Source of the DNA: Lutjanus erythropterus
Lineage: Eukaryota > Chordata > Actinopteri > Lutjaniformes > Lutjanidae
Reading direction: 5' to 3'
Length of the DNA: 64,000 nucleotides
Assembly (NCBI GenBank): GCA_020091685.1
Contig: CM034608.1
Span: 5,246,751-5,310,750 of the forward strand
In this document: piece by piece, positions 50,946 to 60,895 of the stretch
Layout of the letters: each line of letters opens with the position of its first letter
Position numbering within the stretch: the stretch's first letter is position 1
Translations under genes and position numbers: made by a program
The notes under the pieces: generated by a model
What the model saw: the letters and a program-made list of their open reading frames with translations, nothing else
What the model was told of the DNA's origin: nothing
Database searches by the model: none

Positions 50946-51459
50946 CCCGAGGGACTTGAACCTCTCACCGTGGCAGTGGTAGTGCCCTGCTCAAGGGGAC
51001 TGAAGCTGTAACTGATATATCTTTAATATTTAAGGGTTTGTTGTAAAAAGTGTTTGGTTTGTTTTCCCCTTTTTTAAAGCCGTTTTGTAGTATTTCAGTG
51101 ATTGAAGTCGATTTCCATGATACACTAACACTCCCCCTCAGCTGTCACCATGAAGCAGTTTACCACTGACATAAAGAAAAAGAAAAAAAAAACATTTATG
51201 CATTCATACTGAAGTTAATGTCCCTCTAAAAGGCCCCTTCATTCTATCATATCCAGCAGATGGCATGAAAAAACATGACAGAAATAAGTTTTTTAATCAT
51301 TCAAAAAGCTCACTGATAATATTGAGTTTTAGGATCACTGTGTTGTTTTTCTTTTTTTCTGATTTAAATTTAGCTGTCAATCAATATTTTTTGAGCCATG
51401 TGCTTTATTACAAGTAAGTTGGAACTGGCCTTTAAAGATGGGATAATGTTACTTTGCTA

Positions 51460-51940
51460 TACCACCCTGATTCCAAAAAAGTTGGGATGTTGTCATCAAC
51501 TGCATTGGTTTTTAAATACTTATTCTGAATTTGCTGCCTACAACACCTTCCAGAAAAGTTGTTTGGGGGAAACAAAAGTTGTGTCATGCTCAAAAATCAC
51601 CTGTTTGGAGCAGTCTATAGAAAAACGGGTTAATTGGTAACAGGGGAGAGTATCATGGTTGGGTCTGAAAGTAGCATCCTTAAAAGGCTCGGTCGTTCAC
51701 AAGCAAGGATGGGGCGAGGTTCATCATTTTATGAAGCAAACATGATTTTGTAAAGATGGGAACATTTTGCAAAACTGTTGTTGGTTTGTTTGTAAATTAT
51801 CGTTACACAGAGTCACAAAGATTTTAGAATTAGGGATATAAAAAAAATGTTACTATATTGCATTTCCTTGAAATGAATGGTCACAGCTGAATTACTAACC
51901 GGGCAATCCAGGGCCAAAGATTCTGAGTGGGGTTTGATGT
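51460..51940 (+). mobile_element. Tc1/mariner-type transposon remnant (5' part)
   Basis: The terminus CCACCCTGATTCCAAAAAAG followed by TTGGGATGTTG is the end of an abundant fish Tc1/mariner element. It is followed in order by GAATTTGCTGCCTACAACAC, CTCAAAAATCACCTGTTTGG, AACGGGTTAATTGGTAACAG, AAAAGGCTCGGTCGTTCACA and AGCAAGGATGGGGCGAGGTT, all as in that element. The transposase part and the other terminus are missing or beyond recognition, so it is a non-functional 5' remnant. Confidence 0.8.
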
Positions 51941-52936
51941 TCAGTTACAGATTGAAAAGGTAATACTACACTAAAACACTATATAAGCTGAAGTGACAGT
52001 GGCCTTCTTAAGTTCACGTGTTGCAGTGTACTCCAGGATGTGTCAGTACCCCGTCATGGTGCTGTTGGGTGTGGATGGGGCTGAGGTTTTAATTTACCAC
52101 CAAAAAACACAGCATTCTCCGATCTTGCCAGAATTTTTTCTGCGTCCTCTGCTGTTTAAGTTTAGCCAAAAAAAAGGTAAAGGTAAGGGAAAGAAATTAA
52201 AGAAAATCCAGGCTAACATGCTAATTAGTCAGCTAAAACAGTATGAGACTTTTTTTTAGTATTTCCAAAATCTTGGTATGAAACCAATAAGGTGCATATT
52301 ATTTCCATAGAAATTTTACAGAATGCATGCATGAATATCCCACAATGCAATGCAGTAGTCACAACAACATCAACAACAAAACAGACAGTCGGACAGCGAA
52401 GGCAGCTCTGGCATAACCTAAAAAAAACACTAAATTTAAATGTGAGTAAAGTTTAACTTTGCTAGGTGTTGTATACTTTTTAAATTACTTTGTTGTTGGC
52501 ACAGGTTACCATGGTTACAAGTCTCCAAGTGACCAGACGACTCTCAGGAAGTAAGGTGATATGCGCTAAGCAGTGCGTCAGGTGCATAGCATGTGATTTT
52601 GGATGCAGCAAATCTTGACTGCTGATAGAAAAAAAGAAAGAGAGCAGCAGGTAAAGGTCTCATAATTCAACATGGACTTAGATTGATGAAATGTTTTGCG
52701 TCCCCGTTAGCTTGTGCAATAGCAGTTGCTAACACAACCAAATCAATAGCAACACAATGTCCAGTGTGTGGACAGTCTCATTCATGTTTCAGTTGTGCGT
52801 TAGGACCCTCTAGTGTGTTAATCTGACCCTGCTGATGGCACCATCTCTGAATCACTGTTGAGCTGCAGCAAAGTGATATAAACAGGATAATTTCACCAGA
52901 TGTAGTGAATATGTATAGCGCTAAGGAGATTAGGCA
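51941..52936. other. Intron, no gene seen
   Basis: AT-rich. CCCACAATGCAATGCAGTAG near 52340 matches a phrase at about 23457, suggesting a shared dispersed repeat. Confidence 0.45.
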
Positions 52937-53173
52937 ATTAATTAATTAGTCGATCAACATAATGAATCAACAAGAACTTCCATAATTACGACATTTATCA
53001 TGGAAAAAAATCAAACATTCCCTGGTTCCAGCTCTTTAAACGTGAGCATCTCCACCCTCTCTCTGTTTTATATCATTGTGAATTCTTATGAGAACTTGTG
53101 ATGGGCATTTTTCACTATTTATTTCACCGTTTAATAGAGTAAATGATTAATTGATATGTTATCTGTAGCTCTG
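52937..53173 (-). mobile_element. hAT-like MITE copy, CTGCAACTAA family, reverse
   Basis: Read on the + strand: ATTAGTCGATCAACATAATG, AACATTCCCTGGTTCCAGCT, CTCTGTTTTATATCATTGTG, AACTTGTGATGGGCATTTTT, CACTATTTATTT, AATGATTAATTGATATG. This order matches the reverse orientation of the family at 9763. It looks nearly complete but with internal losses. Confidence 0.65.
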
Positions 53174-53296
53174 GGTGTGTATAATGTCTGATGTCTGATG
53201 TGTGGTTACGCCGCTCTGGTTCCATGAGTCCGGTTTTATTCGTCGTCTCTGCTGGTTTTACTGTCTGGTAGCAGCCTCAGGGCCTCACTCCCTCAG

Positions 53297-53298
<2 letters not shown>

Positions 53299-53333
<35 letters not shown>

Positions 53334-53533
53334 TGTGTCTGTGTGTGTGTATGTGTGCATGCCGATGTGTGTGTACAGTACATATATGTGTGTGTGTCAG
53401 CTGGAGCGAAGCTGGCATACAGGTGCGCCGCTGCCTCGCCAGCACTTCCTTGTAATTAATGACTTCTTCCTCTCTCTCTTTCTCTCTCTCTCTCCCTCTC
53501 TCTCTCTTTCTGTGTCTCTCTGTGTCTCTCATA
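53299..53533. repeat. (GT)n and (CT)n microsatellites
   Basis: GT run at 53299-53350 and CT run at 53467-53533. Explains the Cys-Val, Thr-His and Leu-Ser frames. Confidence 0.9.
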
Positions 53534-53732
53534 GTTGGATGGTGGAAATTGATGACATCTGAGTGTTTGCTTTTTCAGTCACATGAGGACAGAGGGTTGA
53601 GTGGGAGAGGCAGAAATTGAGGAGAGAGACAAAACAAGAGAGAGGGAGCAGTATAAAAAGAGAGGAAGACAGAAAATAACCATGTTGTATTTATAAGAAA
53701 TGTCCCCTTTTTCTGATTTTAAAGTGTTAACC

Positions 53733-55070
53733 TGGAAAAGAATAGTTCAGCGTTTTGGGAAATGTTCACAAATGTTTGCTCTCTTTAAAGGTGAGGGCAA
53801 AAGATGCCACTCTCATGTCTGTGTTAAAGGTACAATATGTAAGATTTTTATTTTAAAATATTTAAAAAACAACTGAAATTATCAACAGAATGTGGATAAA
53901 TAACTAGTCTGATGTTATGTCTGAGACATATTTATTGTGTTGCAGAGATATATGGTGAATTTAGCATGCTAACCAGCTACCCCCAGCCTATCATGTCTTG
54001 TTATACCACTTTGTACCTCTAGAAACCATAGTGAGTCGCTGTAGTGTCCAGTTTGTCCTCAGTCCAACATTATCAAGGTGGTTTTCAGGCCGGGTTTGGC
54101 TCCCAACACCTCAGGGCTGAGCCCACTGTAAACCTCGCTCAGGCCCACAGAGGTGGATGCTGACAGAGTCCTGGTCGGAGCTTCTGTGAATCACCTCACC
54201 CCTGTCCTCAAACTGGCCTTCATCGGTCTGAGAGGCTGTGTTCAGTTCTGGTCTGGCCATGTTCAAAGGCAGACTTTATCCACCAACATGGAACCAGCCC
54301 TATCCTGACTCAAGCAACTAATGGTGAACCATCCTGAGCCATACCATCATAACTAAACTGGTTCGGAACCCAAAAATAGCAGGTTTTCCATGGGAACCAA
54401 AGTAGGTGTATCATATTCTACAGATTATTGTGCACTGTGCAACATCTTCAGTTAATGACATCCTTGATTAAAGTCGTTCCGTTCAGCACTGGTGGAAATA
54501 GTGGAGATAGGACCAAGGCTTCAAAGATATTGAATGGAACCAGTTCAAGAACCAGAACAAAGTTGGTGGAAAAGGGCCCAGTTTGGTTCCGACCCGTACG
54601 GCTCTGGTACTAATGCCTATTCCGGTGGTCACTCCCATTCATCCTTGGCCTGAAAACCTTCTCCCAGCAGTCTGAAGCTCCTATGCAATCCCTCAGTGCT
54701 CTTGATCGCTAGCTGCACAGCTAACTGAGCTAACTAGCTAGCAGCAGCTACAGTTATCTACAGGTGGAAATTACTATGATAGTATGCTGCCTCCTATTTG
54801 TTTGGAGTGTGAATTCAACAGGTAGCCAGTTCTTGTATATTGCACCTTCAAGTACAGAGCTGCAGTCATGTGATGTGGTTAACCTAGCTTAGCATAAATA
54901 ATAAAGATAATAATAAAGGAAACGAGGGAGAGGGTTAGCCTTGCTCTAACCAAAGTTTAAAACAGTTAGCAACACCTATAAAGTGGACTACATGGCTCAT
55001 TAATTAGCTGACCAACCCAACATACACAAAGAGAAATGTAAAAATGACAATGTTTAGTTTTAAGGGGATA
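53733..55070. mobile_element. Fish dispersed repeat split by a TTAA-flanked insertion
   Basis: The left part (53733-53823) has AATAGTTCAGCGTTTTGGGA and GCCACTCTCATGTCTGTG; the right part (54852-55070) has GCTGCAGTCATGTGATG, TTAACCTAGCTTAGCATAAA, AAGGAAACGAGGGAGAGGGT and AAAAATGACAATGTTTAG. Joined, they follow the order of a known dispersed fish repeat. The intervening 53828-54847 is a separate element. Confidence 0.6.
53828..54847. mobile_element. TTAA-flanked non-autonomous DNA transposon, nested
   Basis: The left end is AGGTACAATATGTAAGATTT and the right end, reverse complemented, is AGGTGCAATATACAAGAACT, a clear terminal inverted repeat. TTAA precedes the left end (53824-53827) and TCAA follows the right end (54848-54851), consistent with a TTAA target duplication with one change, as in piggyBac-type elements. 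Inside, 54340-54600 has GGTTCGGAACCCAAAAATAG and AAAGGGCCCAGTTTGG with GGTTCCGACCCG, which may be a third nested repeat. No transposase recognised. Confidence 0.65.
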
Positions 55071-55508
55071 TACTGTGCGTGCTGCCCCACAGTCAGACAT
55101 CCATCCTAACATAGATTTTGTTCTTTTCTTTCAACGTTTGTTTCCATCCGGCTCACTCTTGTGTCTCTCTCACTTCCCAAGTCTCTCCTTCTCTTTCCAT
55201 CCCTTTCTTTATGTCCACCCTTTTCTACTCAGATTTCTATTTTTGTCTTTTGTTGTTCTCTGTCTCCGTCTCTCTCGTCCTCAGACTTCCTCTTCTTTTT
55301 TTTGTGCTTTGTCTTTCTGCTTCTTTTTTACTCTCTCTCTCTCTCTCCCTCTCTTTCTCTCTCTGTGTCTGTGCGTCTCTCTCTGTCTCCCTCTCTCTCT
55401 CTGGTAATCTATCTTAGTTAATATCGTCTCTGCGAGCAGCTGGGTACCGAAGCCCAGTCAGCTCTGTGAGAAACAGACCTCTGGTTGTGTGTGTGTGTGT
55501 GTATGTGA

Positions 55509-55556
<48 letters not shown>

Positions 55557-56551
55557 TAGAGACAGAGAGAAAACAAGATAATGTAGAAAGTAAAACAGTA
55601 GACAGAGACAGAGCGTGGACGAGTGAACCTGATGATTATCTCAACAGTTAAAGTCTGGAATTATACGTATATCAGGATACATAATATATCTCTTTGGATG
55701 TGCAGAGAGCATGGAATTATGGGTAACTGTAGGTCACGGAGGAGCTGACACATGCGCCTCTCAAACCTCAACAACATATTGCACAGCTGGTTAAGATCAC
55801 ATCCAAAAGATGCCATGAGATGTCTGCATGCTCACTCTGCCCAGTGTAATCTGATTACTATTAAGTCACGGTACAATAACAAAAATCAAGTGAAAAGTAT
55901 ATTTGATGTGAAGTGTAAGGTTTCTGGCATTCTGACACAATAAATGAAGATGTTCAACATTCTTCCTGCTAAACATCAGCATTTTAACATTGTCATTATT
56001 AGTGTGTTTGTAGACAGATGGTATGTATTACTGCTGTTTTTGATCGTGGCGCATTGTGTTGCTGCATTTTGAGCGGGGTCTAATTAACTTGGTATTTAAC
56101 TTGTACTCCTGAACCCCTCAGACCAAGTCTCTTTTCTTAGGACAGATAATTTCTGCGTGTCGAGGTCTGCCATTTTTCAAGTAATTTTGGTTGAATCCTG
56201 GTTATGTTCTGTTGCTGTGGTACAGTCATGTTGTGAATGTTCCTGGTAAAGGTCTTGGTTTGGCTTCAGATAAGTATGTTAGTAGCAGAAGTTGTGGGTG
56301 AGTATGTAACATAACTCAGCTGGAAAACTTACATATGTAAGTTATGTAACGTCTTAAAAAGAAATCAACATTGACTCCTGATTTCACACAGAACATGAAC
56401 TCCGGTCTCCTGGGTGAAGGTCCTGTTCTGGACAGGCTGTGACTCATCCATCTGTACATCCCAGTGGCAAGTAAAGTGCTATGTTGGGCTAGTAAATCTA
56501 TAAATTTACTTGCCCCATCAGGGAAATTATAAAAAGTAAAAAAGAATTAAA
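55071..56551. other. Intron with CT tract and inverted GT/CA microsatellite
   Basis: CT-rich tract at 55170-55401 (three overlapping Ser/Leu frames are artefacts). GT/AC inverted pair at 55486-55550. A fragment at about 55955-56005 (TTCCTGCTAAACATCAGCAT, TTAACATTGTCATTATTAG) belongs to the repeat at 43180-43790. Confidence 0.6.
55486..55550. repeat. (GT)n-(CA)n inverted microsatellite pair
   Basis: A GT run (55486-55503) is separated by ATGTGAGA from a pure CA run (55511-55550). The two are self-complementary, so the stretch can fold as a hairpin. Confidence 0.9.
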
Positions 56552-56782
56552 CTATTTTCATAATTGATTCGTCATTTAAGTATTTTTTCATGCAAAAGAT
56601 TGCAGCAAATTCTATTTTCTGCCTCTCAAATGTGGGGATTTTCCACTTGTCTCAGTTCATTATCATATTAAACTGAATATCTTTCAGTTTAATATCTCTG
56701 AATATCTGACAAAACAAGACATTTTAAGACATCACCTTGCACTTTAAAAAACTGGGATGGACATTTGTCACTATTTTATAGA
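56552..56782 (-). mobile_element. hAT-like MITE copy, CTGCAACTAA family, reverse
   Basis: TTTTCATAATTGATTCGTC, AAGTATTTTTTCATGCAAAA, CCTCTCAAATGTGGGGATTT, AAACTGAATATCTTTCAG, GACAAAACAAGACATTTTAA, GACATCACCTTG and TCACTATTTTATAG match the family in order. The end nearest CTGCAACTAA is lost. Confidence 0.6.
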
Positions 56783-57567
56783 AGTTGCATCCCTGGAGTA
56801 AACATGATGATCAACTTTAGTCTTTGTTATGTTGTTATTGTTGATAACTGCTAATAGTCAAGTAAAAAAGCACCTTGCTTGACTGGGAAAGTAAGAAAAA
56901 CCCATTAACGTTTAACCCTGGTTTATACTACGTCACCTGACTGTACAGGAAAACATAATGCTAACGGATACCTGTAGCATCATAAGGTCACTGACCAAGC
57001 TGCCGTATTGGACGCGTGTGAACGGTCTGGTTAGTCCTTTTTACCCTGTGAAAAAAACTGTACAATGTCTTCAGTGGCTCAGGAGGAGCTTCATCAATTC
57101 TGTCAAACAACTCTCAGTTGTACTATGGGAAAAGTAGGATCTATGGAGGTTGACTAGGGACTAACAGTCATGATATCTGTCTCTGGTGCTTCGATTTTGA
57201 ACACTCTTTTCTTAATCTGTTTCACGCAAGAAACTTTATGGAACTGAAACACTAAATTGTTGGAATACCCCTTTAACGCCTCTTTAATCGTGATAACTAA
57301 ATTGTATCGAGCAGATAGTGTGTTGCGATGTGAAATTGACCGAGACAGTGAGACAAACAGGTAAAGAGAGACGGACAGAGGGACAGACGGGTATTTTGTC
57401 TCTCCTCCAGTTGCCGGGGCGACCGGCCCGGCCCGGCCTGGCTCGATGCTCGAGTGCGAGAAGAAAAAAAAAACAAAAAAAACAAAGAAAAGGACAGAAA
57501 AGAAAGAAAAGCGCCACAATCAATGAGACCCTTTTTGTTTTAGTGGGAACCCCCTTTTACCCCCGAC

Positions 57568-57569
<2 letters not shown>

Positions 57570-57609
<40 letters not shown>
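57570..57609. repeat. (CA)n microsatellite
   Basis: About 20 CA units. Produces the poly Thr-His part of the 131-codon frame at 57318-57713. Confidence 0.9.
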
Positions 57610-57613
<4 letters not shown>

Positions 57614-57699
57614 CACACACGGACAGAGGAACAGGATGACTGAATTGGTGTGCGATTGTGTGTGTGTGCCTTTGTGTCTGACTCCCTCTCCCTCTGTGT

Positions 57700-58000
57700 G
57701 TGTGTGTGACTGACTTTATTTAAGACAAGGGCCCTTTTGTTTTAAGCTGGAGAATGGCTCTGAGACCGAGGCTGGCCCTGTAATTGGCCTACTTAGGCCC
57801 TGTTTAGCATGAGAAAAGCCTTCCTTGGCCTGGCAGTGCCAAGCTAACTCTTGTTTTCAGCCACGGAGAGGATGAACGCGCTGATCAGAATTCAGATTAG
57901 CCCGAAAAACATCCCCCCACCACCACCACCAAACACACTTCTCCACCCTCTGCTTTAAATACACTGCACACTAATTACTTAACGAGAAAGCTGGGGAAAA
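57700..58000. promoter_or_regulatory. Candidate conserved regulatory block
   Basis: A repeat-poor, moderately GC-rich stretch just upstream of the candidate first exon. It has several TAATT-type homeodomain cores (57781, 57972), a SOX-like CCTTTTGTTTT near 57732, and the near-palindrome CTTGGCCTGGCAGTGCCAAG at 57824-57843. Its composition contrasts sharply with the flanking CA and A/T tracts. Conservation cannot be tested here. Confidence 0.3.
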
Positions 58001-58036
58001 AAAAAATCTACCCTTTAACGGAGTAGTGGTGGAGTC

Positions 58037-58403
58037 TATTTAAAGGAGGAGGAGGAGGGGTGGCTGGCAGGTTCTTTTTCACCTCTTCCCTCCACGCTAA
58101 CGTTCTGTGCCACTTTAAAAAAAAAAGAAAAAAAAAACCCTGACCCTCTCTTCCATCCTTCTCTCTGTCTTTTTTTTTTTTTAATTCTTGCGCTCCCTTC
58201 TCCCCGAATCGGCCCAGGCGCCACTTGTTGCTGCCGAATCATTGAACTTAATTAGCGGGACAATGTGTGAGCGGTTTGCTAAGTTTGAGCCGTAAACAGA
58301 GTCACGGTTAGAGGAGGGAAAAAGCGGCAGAGAGGAGAAGTTAGGCTCTGAGCTGTGAGATGAACGTCCCCACGCTGAGCAGCATGAGGTCGCTCTCATG
58401 GAG
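58037..58403 (+). promoter_or_regulatory. tcf4: Candidate alternative tcf4 promoter and first exon
   Basis: Seen: a TATA-like TATTTAAA at 58037-58044, a GC-richer block at 58180-58403 with few repeats, and ATG GAG at 58398-58403 followed directly by a good donor, GTAAAT. Splicing to the phase-0 exon at 60769 would give M-E joined to S-I-L-G-G, in frame. The first in-frame stop upstream is TGA at 58356, so 58398 would be the start. Known: TCF4 uses many alternative 5' exons in mammals, including several before the equivalent of the 60769 exon. Against: two other ATGs at 58360 and 58384 lie in a different frame and would act as upstream ORFs. The transcription start and exon length are unknown. 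This is inference. Confidence 0.35.
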
Positions 58404-58444
58404 GTAAATACCATCACAGACATGCTTTCATTTGTCATTATCAG

Positions 58445-58512
<68 letters not shown>

Positions 58513-58513
58513 T
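58445..58513. repeat. (ATCT)n microsatellite
   Basis: About 17 uninterrupted tetranucleotide units, starting about 40 bases after the candidate donor site at 58404. Confidence 0.95.
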
Positions 58514-59149
58514 CTTTGCCTGTCTGTCTTTAAGGCAGCGTTATGCTTTTCACAAAAAATACCTGATAGTTTTTCCATTTTAATGTTGGAAAATTACATT
58601 TTAATTTGATTGAATTATTTAATTTAACTCTAATATGTGGACTTCCATTTCTGCGCTGTATTACTGCAACCTACATGGATATACAACACCGTATGTCATT
58701 TACCATTTACACATGGCTGTAAAACAAATATGAACAAACTATTATGTAACTGCGTTAGAATAATTGTCAGTTTTCCAACCATCAGTATTTTGCGAATACA
58801 GACTTTCATGATTAGTGATGGCTAGTGCTGATGGGAAATATTCCCACGTATAAGACCCATAAGCGTTCATATCACTGGATGGCGCGAGACAGTTGTATGA
58901 TATAAGGGTTAAAAATACTGTGTACTGACAATATAACTCTACATCCATTAAATCTGGGTATAATTATCTTGAATGACAGATTTGTTTGCTTTTTCAGGCA
59001 CATTCGTAATATTTAGTGCCAAGTTAGATATATTGGAGCCTTCCAAAAAATCTGACTCAATGTCATCTTTGATATTGACATAAACGCTATTTAAAAGACA
59101 GAAACTGGTAGTTATAGTAACTCCCATATAACACGAGCCTGGCTGTATT
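58514..59149. other. Intron, no gene seen
   Basis: AT-rich, no element recognised. Confidence 0.5.
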
Positions 59150-60140
59150 CTTCACATTCCAATTGCATTCAATATTCCAAATTTGAAATGTAAAGATCAT
59201 CTGGATCCCAGTTTTGCCCAACGTGCAGTTCTTTCTCCAATGTTCCAGCTGTTCGCAGCACATCAGCCATCAATATCCTGACAGTCCTTGATATACCGAC
59301 AGCAGTTTCAATATTTTATATTAAATTCAATCTCAGTTCAGTACGCTTTATTGATATGAATGTCCAGGTGAACAGTGTTCTTTAACATTCTGCAACATTA
59401 CCAACCTTTCAACCATGTTCAAACATCCCATAAAATTCTCCCATCATCACTTCACTTGTATTCAGTGTAACTGTCGTCCGCATGCCACCATATTTCAGCT
59501 GTGCTCAGCATTCAGATCAGTGTTCTTCCTGTTATCCGCAACACTTTTATTGTTATTAACACTGCAGTAATTAAGATTTTGTGTGCTCTGAACATTGATA
59601 TTTCAGAAACCTCAAACATTCTGTAACCAACATTCCGATGTTCTTAAACTTTACTTACAATGTTTCAACTTCCTGTAAGATTTTCATCGTTCAGACTTCA
59701 GACTGGATAATGGTTAGATTTTAATGTTACACATCTTTCAAACATTATTGGTATTATTCAACTTGTAAAGCCAGCAATGCAGTTTAGCATCAGTTCCTCA
59801 ACATACAGCATTCACACCACGATTTCTTCAGGAATTGCCTTCTCTGGTTCAGCACTCTCTTTTCAGCTTTCCTTTACATTCAGTTTATTTATTTATCCCT
59901 CACATTCCAGATTCCATTCTGGAATTTTTCGGCTCAACATGCAAGCTGTGCTGAACACTTTGTCAGTTTTCTTCGTTCCAGTTATTTTCAACGTTTGAGC
60001 TTTTCTCAACATTGTAACGGTCCTCAACATTTCACGTGTTGCCAACATTCCAGTCATGAATATTGTCATTGATGAGCGTTCCAACTTGCCTCAGCATCAC
60101 AAACTTCTGCATCCTGACCATGTTGAATATTTCTTATAAT
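59150..60140 (+). repeat. Degenerate array of CAACATTCC-like words
   Basis: AACATT, ACATTCC, CAACATT and TTCAAACATT words recur every 15-60 bases: CACATTCCAATTGCATTC (59153), ACATTCTGCAACATTACCAA (59386), AACATTCTGTAACCAACATT (59616), CTCAACATTGTAACGGTCCT (60005), CAACATTTCACG (60026), CAACATTCCAG (60042). The array is old and irregular. It ends about 600 bases before the tcf4 exon at 60769. Confidence 0.55.
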
Positions 60141-60680
60141 TCCAAAACTGCTGTCACGAAATTCTTGTAGTGATTATCGGAACTATCAACCAACTTGTGA
60201 ACTTTCATACGCTGTAAAATCATCCTGGCTGTCGCTCTTCTCATTATTGTCATCATTTTGACTGTTTTTAATACTCTTTTTAAAGCACATCTGGTGATAT
60301 TATATACCAAACGATAATACTCAATATACCACCAAATGTATATTAATCCACTGCTGAAAATAGTCCCAGACAAATGCACTATTTCTCCCTGTTTTTGCTC
60401 AGCTGTTTAAGGAAATTACCAAGTCTTTCTTTTTATATTTGTGACTTGTTTTATTTGTCTCTCATACCTTATACATTCAGATCAACTTTATCTCTGTCTT
60501 TCTCAATAGTTTTTTGGTGGTCATTAATCTCTGTCGGTTTTATTTTCCAGTCCCAACTATTGTGCGACTGGTTTATTGTCATCCTGGTCTTTGTTTCTTC
60601 ACAAATGCTGCTAGTATTCCTTGTGAAGAATGGTGCACCCTTCCTGGTCCTTGAGTCACAAGATCACATGATTAACAATT

Positions 60681-60681
<1 letters not shown>

Positions 60682-60712
<31 letters not shown>

Positions 60713-60768
60713 CCTCTCTCTCTCTCTATCTGTTTCTGTGTCTGTCTGTCTCATTGTCTCTCGACCAG
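60682..60768 (+). promoter_or_regulatory. tcf4: Splice acceptor of the 60769 exon with (CT)n polypyrimidine tract
   Basis: An almost pure CT repeat at 60682-60728, continued by TCTGTCTGTCTC words, runs to the CAG at 60766-60768. A branch-point-like TTAACAA lies at 60672-60678, just before the repeat. The splice signal is therefore partly a microsatellite. Confidence 0.7.
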
Positions 60769-60895
60769 TCGATACTGGGTGGCGAGTTGGGTTTGGGGAG
60801 TCCCGGCGCGGCGTCACCCACCAAGCCGGCCGGTCAGTACTACCAGCACTACAGCTCCAACCCACGGAGGAGAGCGCTGCCTATGGACACCATGG
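60769..60895 (+). CDS. tcf4: tcf4 coding exon (human exon 8 equivalent; first half of the NLS)
   Basis: The exon is 127 nt: 42 codons and one extra base. It starts SILGGELGLGSPGAASPTKP, continues through a Q-Y-Y-Q motif, and ends NPRRRALPMDTM with a G left for the next codon. Human TCF4 has SLLGGDMDMGNPG, SPTKPGSQYYQY and NNPRRRPLHSSAM at the same place, so the identity is clear. SPTKP and QYYQ favour TCF4 over TCF3 and TCF12. The acceptor is CTCGACCAG at 60760-60768, preceded by a long (CT)n tract; the donor is ATGG|GTGAGA at 60896. It enters in phase 0, matching the 24597 exon, and leaves in phase 1. The RRR at codons 33-35 is the first basic cluster of the nuclear localisation signal described for TCF4. 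Codon use is GC-rich compared with the AT-rich intron. Confidence 0.95.

Larger units (their letters stand above)
24656..60768 (+). other. tcf4: tcf4 large intron (36.1 kb)
   Basis: The intron runs from donor GTCAGT at 24656 to acceptor CCAG at 60765-60768. It is phase 0, so any alternative first exon inside it must end in phase 0 to join the 60769 exon in frame. It is mostly AT-rich and full of interspersed repeats, listed separately. In human TCF4 the corresponding intron holds alternative 5' exons; a possible counterpart is listed at 58.0-58.4 kb. Confidence 0.9.

Noticed and set aside
50941-51000. tRNA or tRNA-derived SINE on the minus strand
   Set aside because: There is a B-box-like GGTTCAAGTCC (minus strand, 50952-50962), but no matching A box or cloverleaf. 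It looks like a dispersed repeat fragment.
58360-58403. ATG at 58360 or 58384 as start of an alternative tcf4 protein
   Set aside because: Both are in a frame that would shift the reading of the 60769 exon after splicing.
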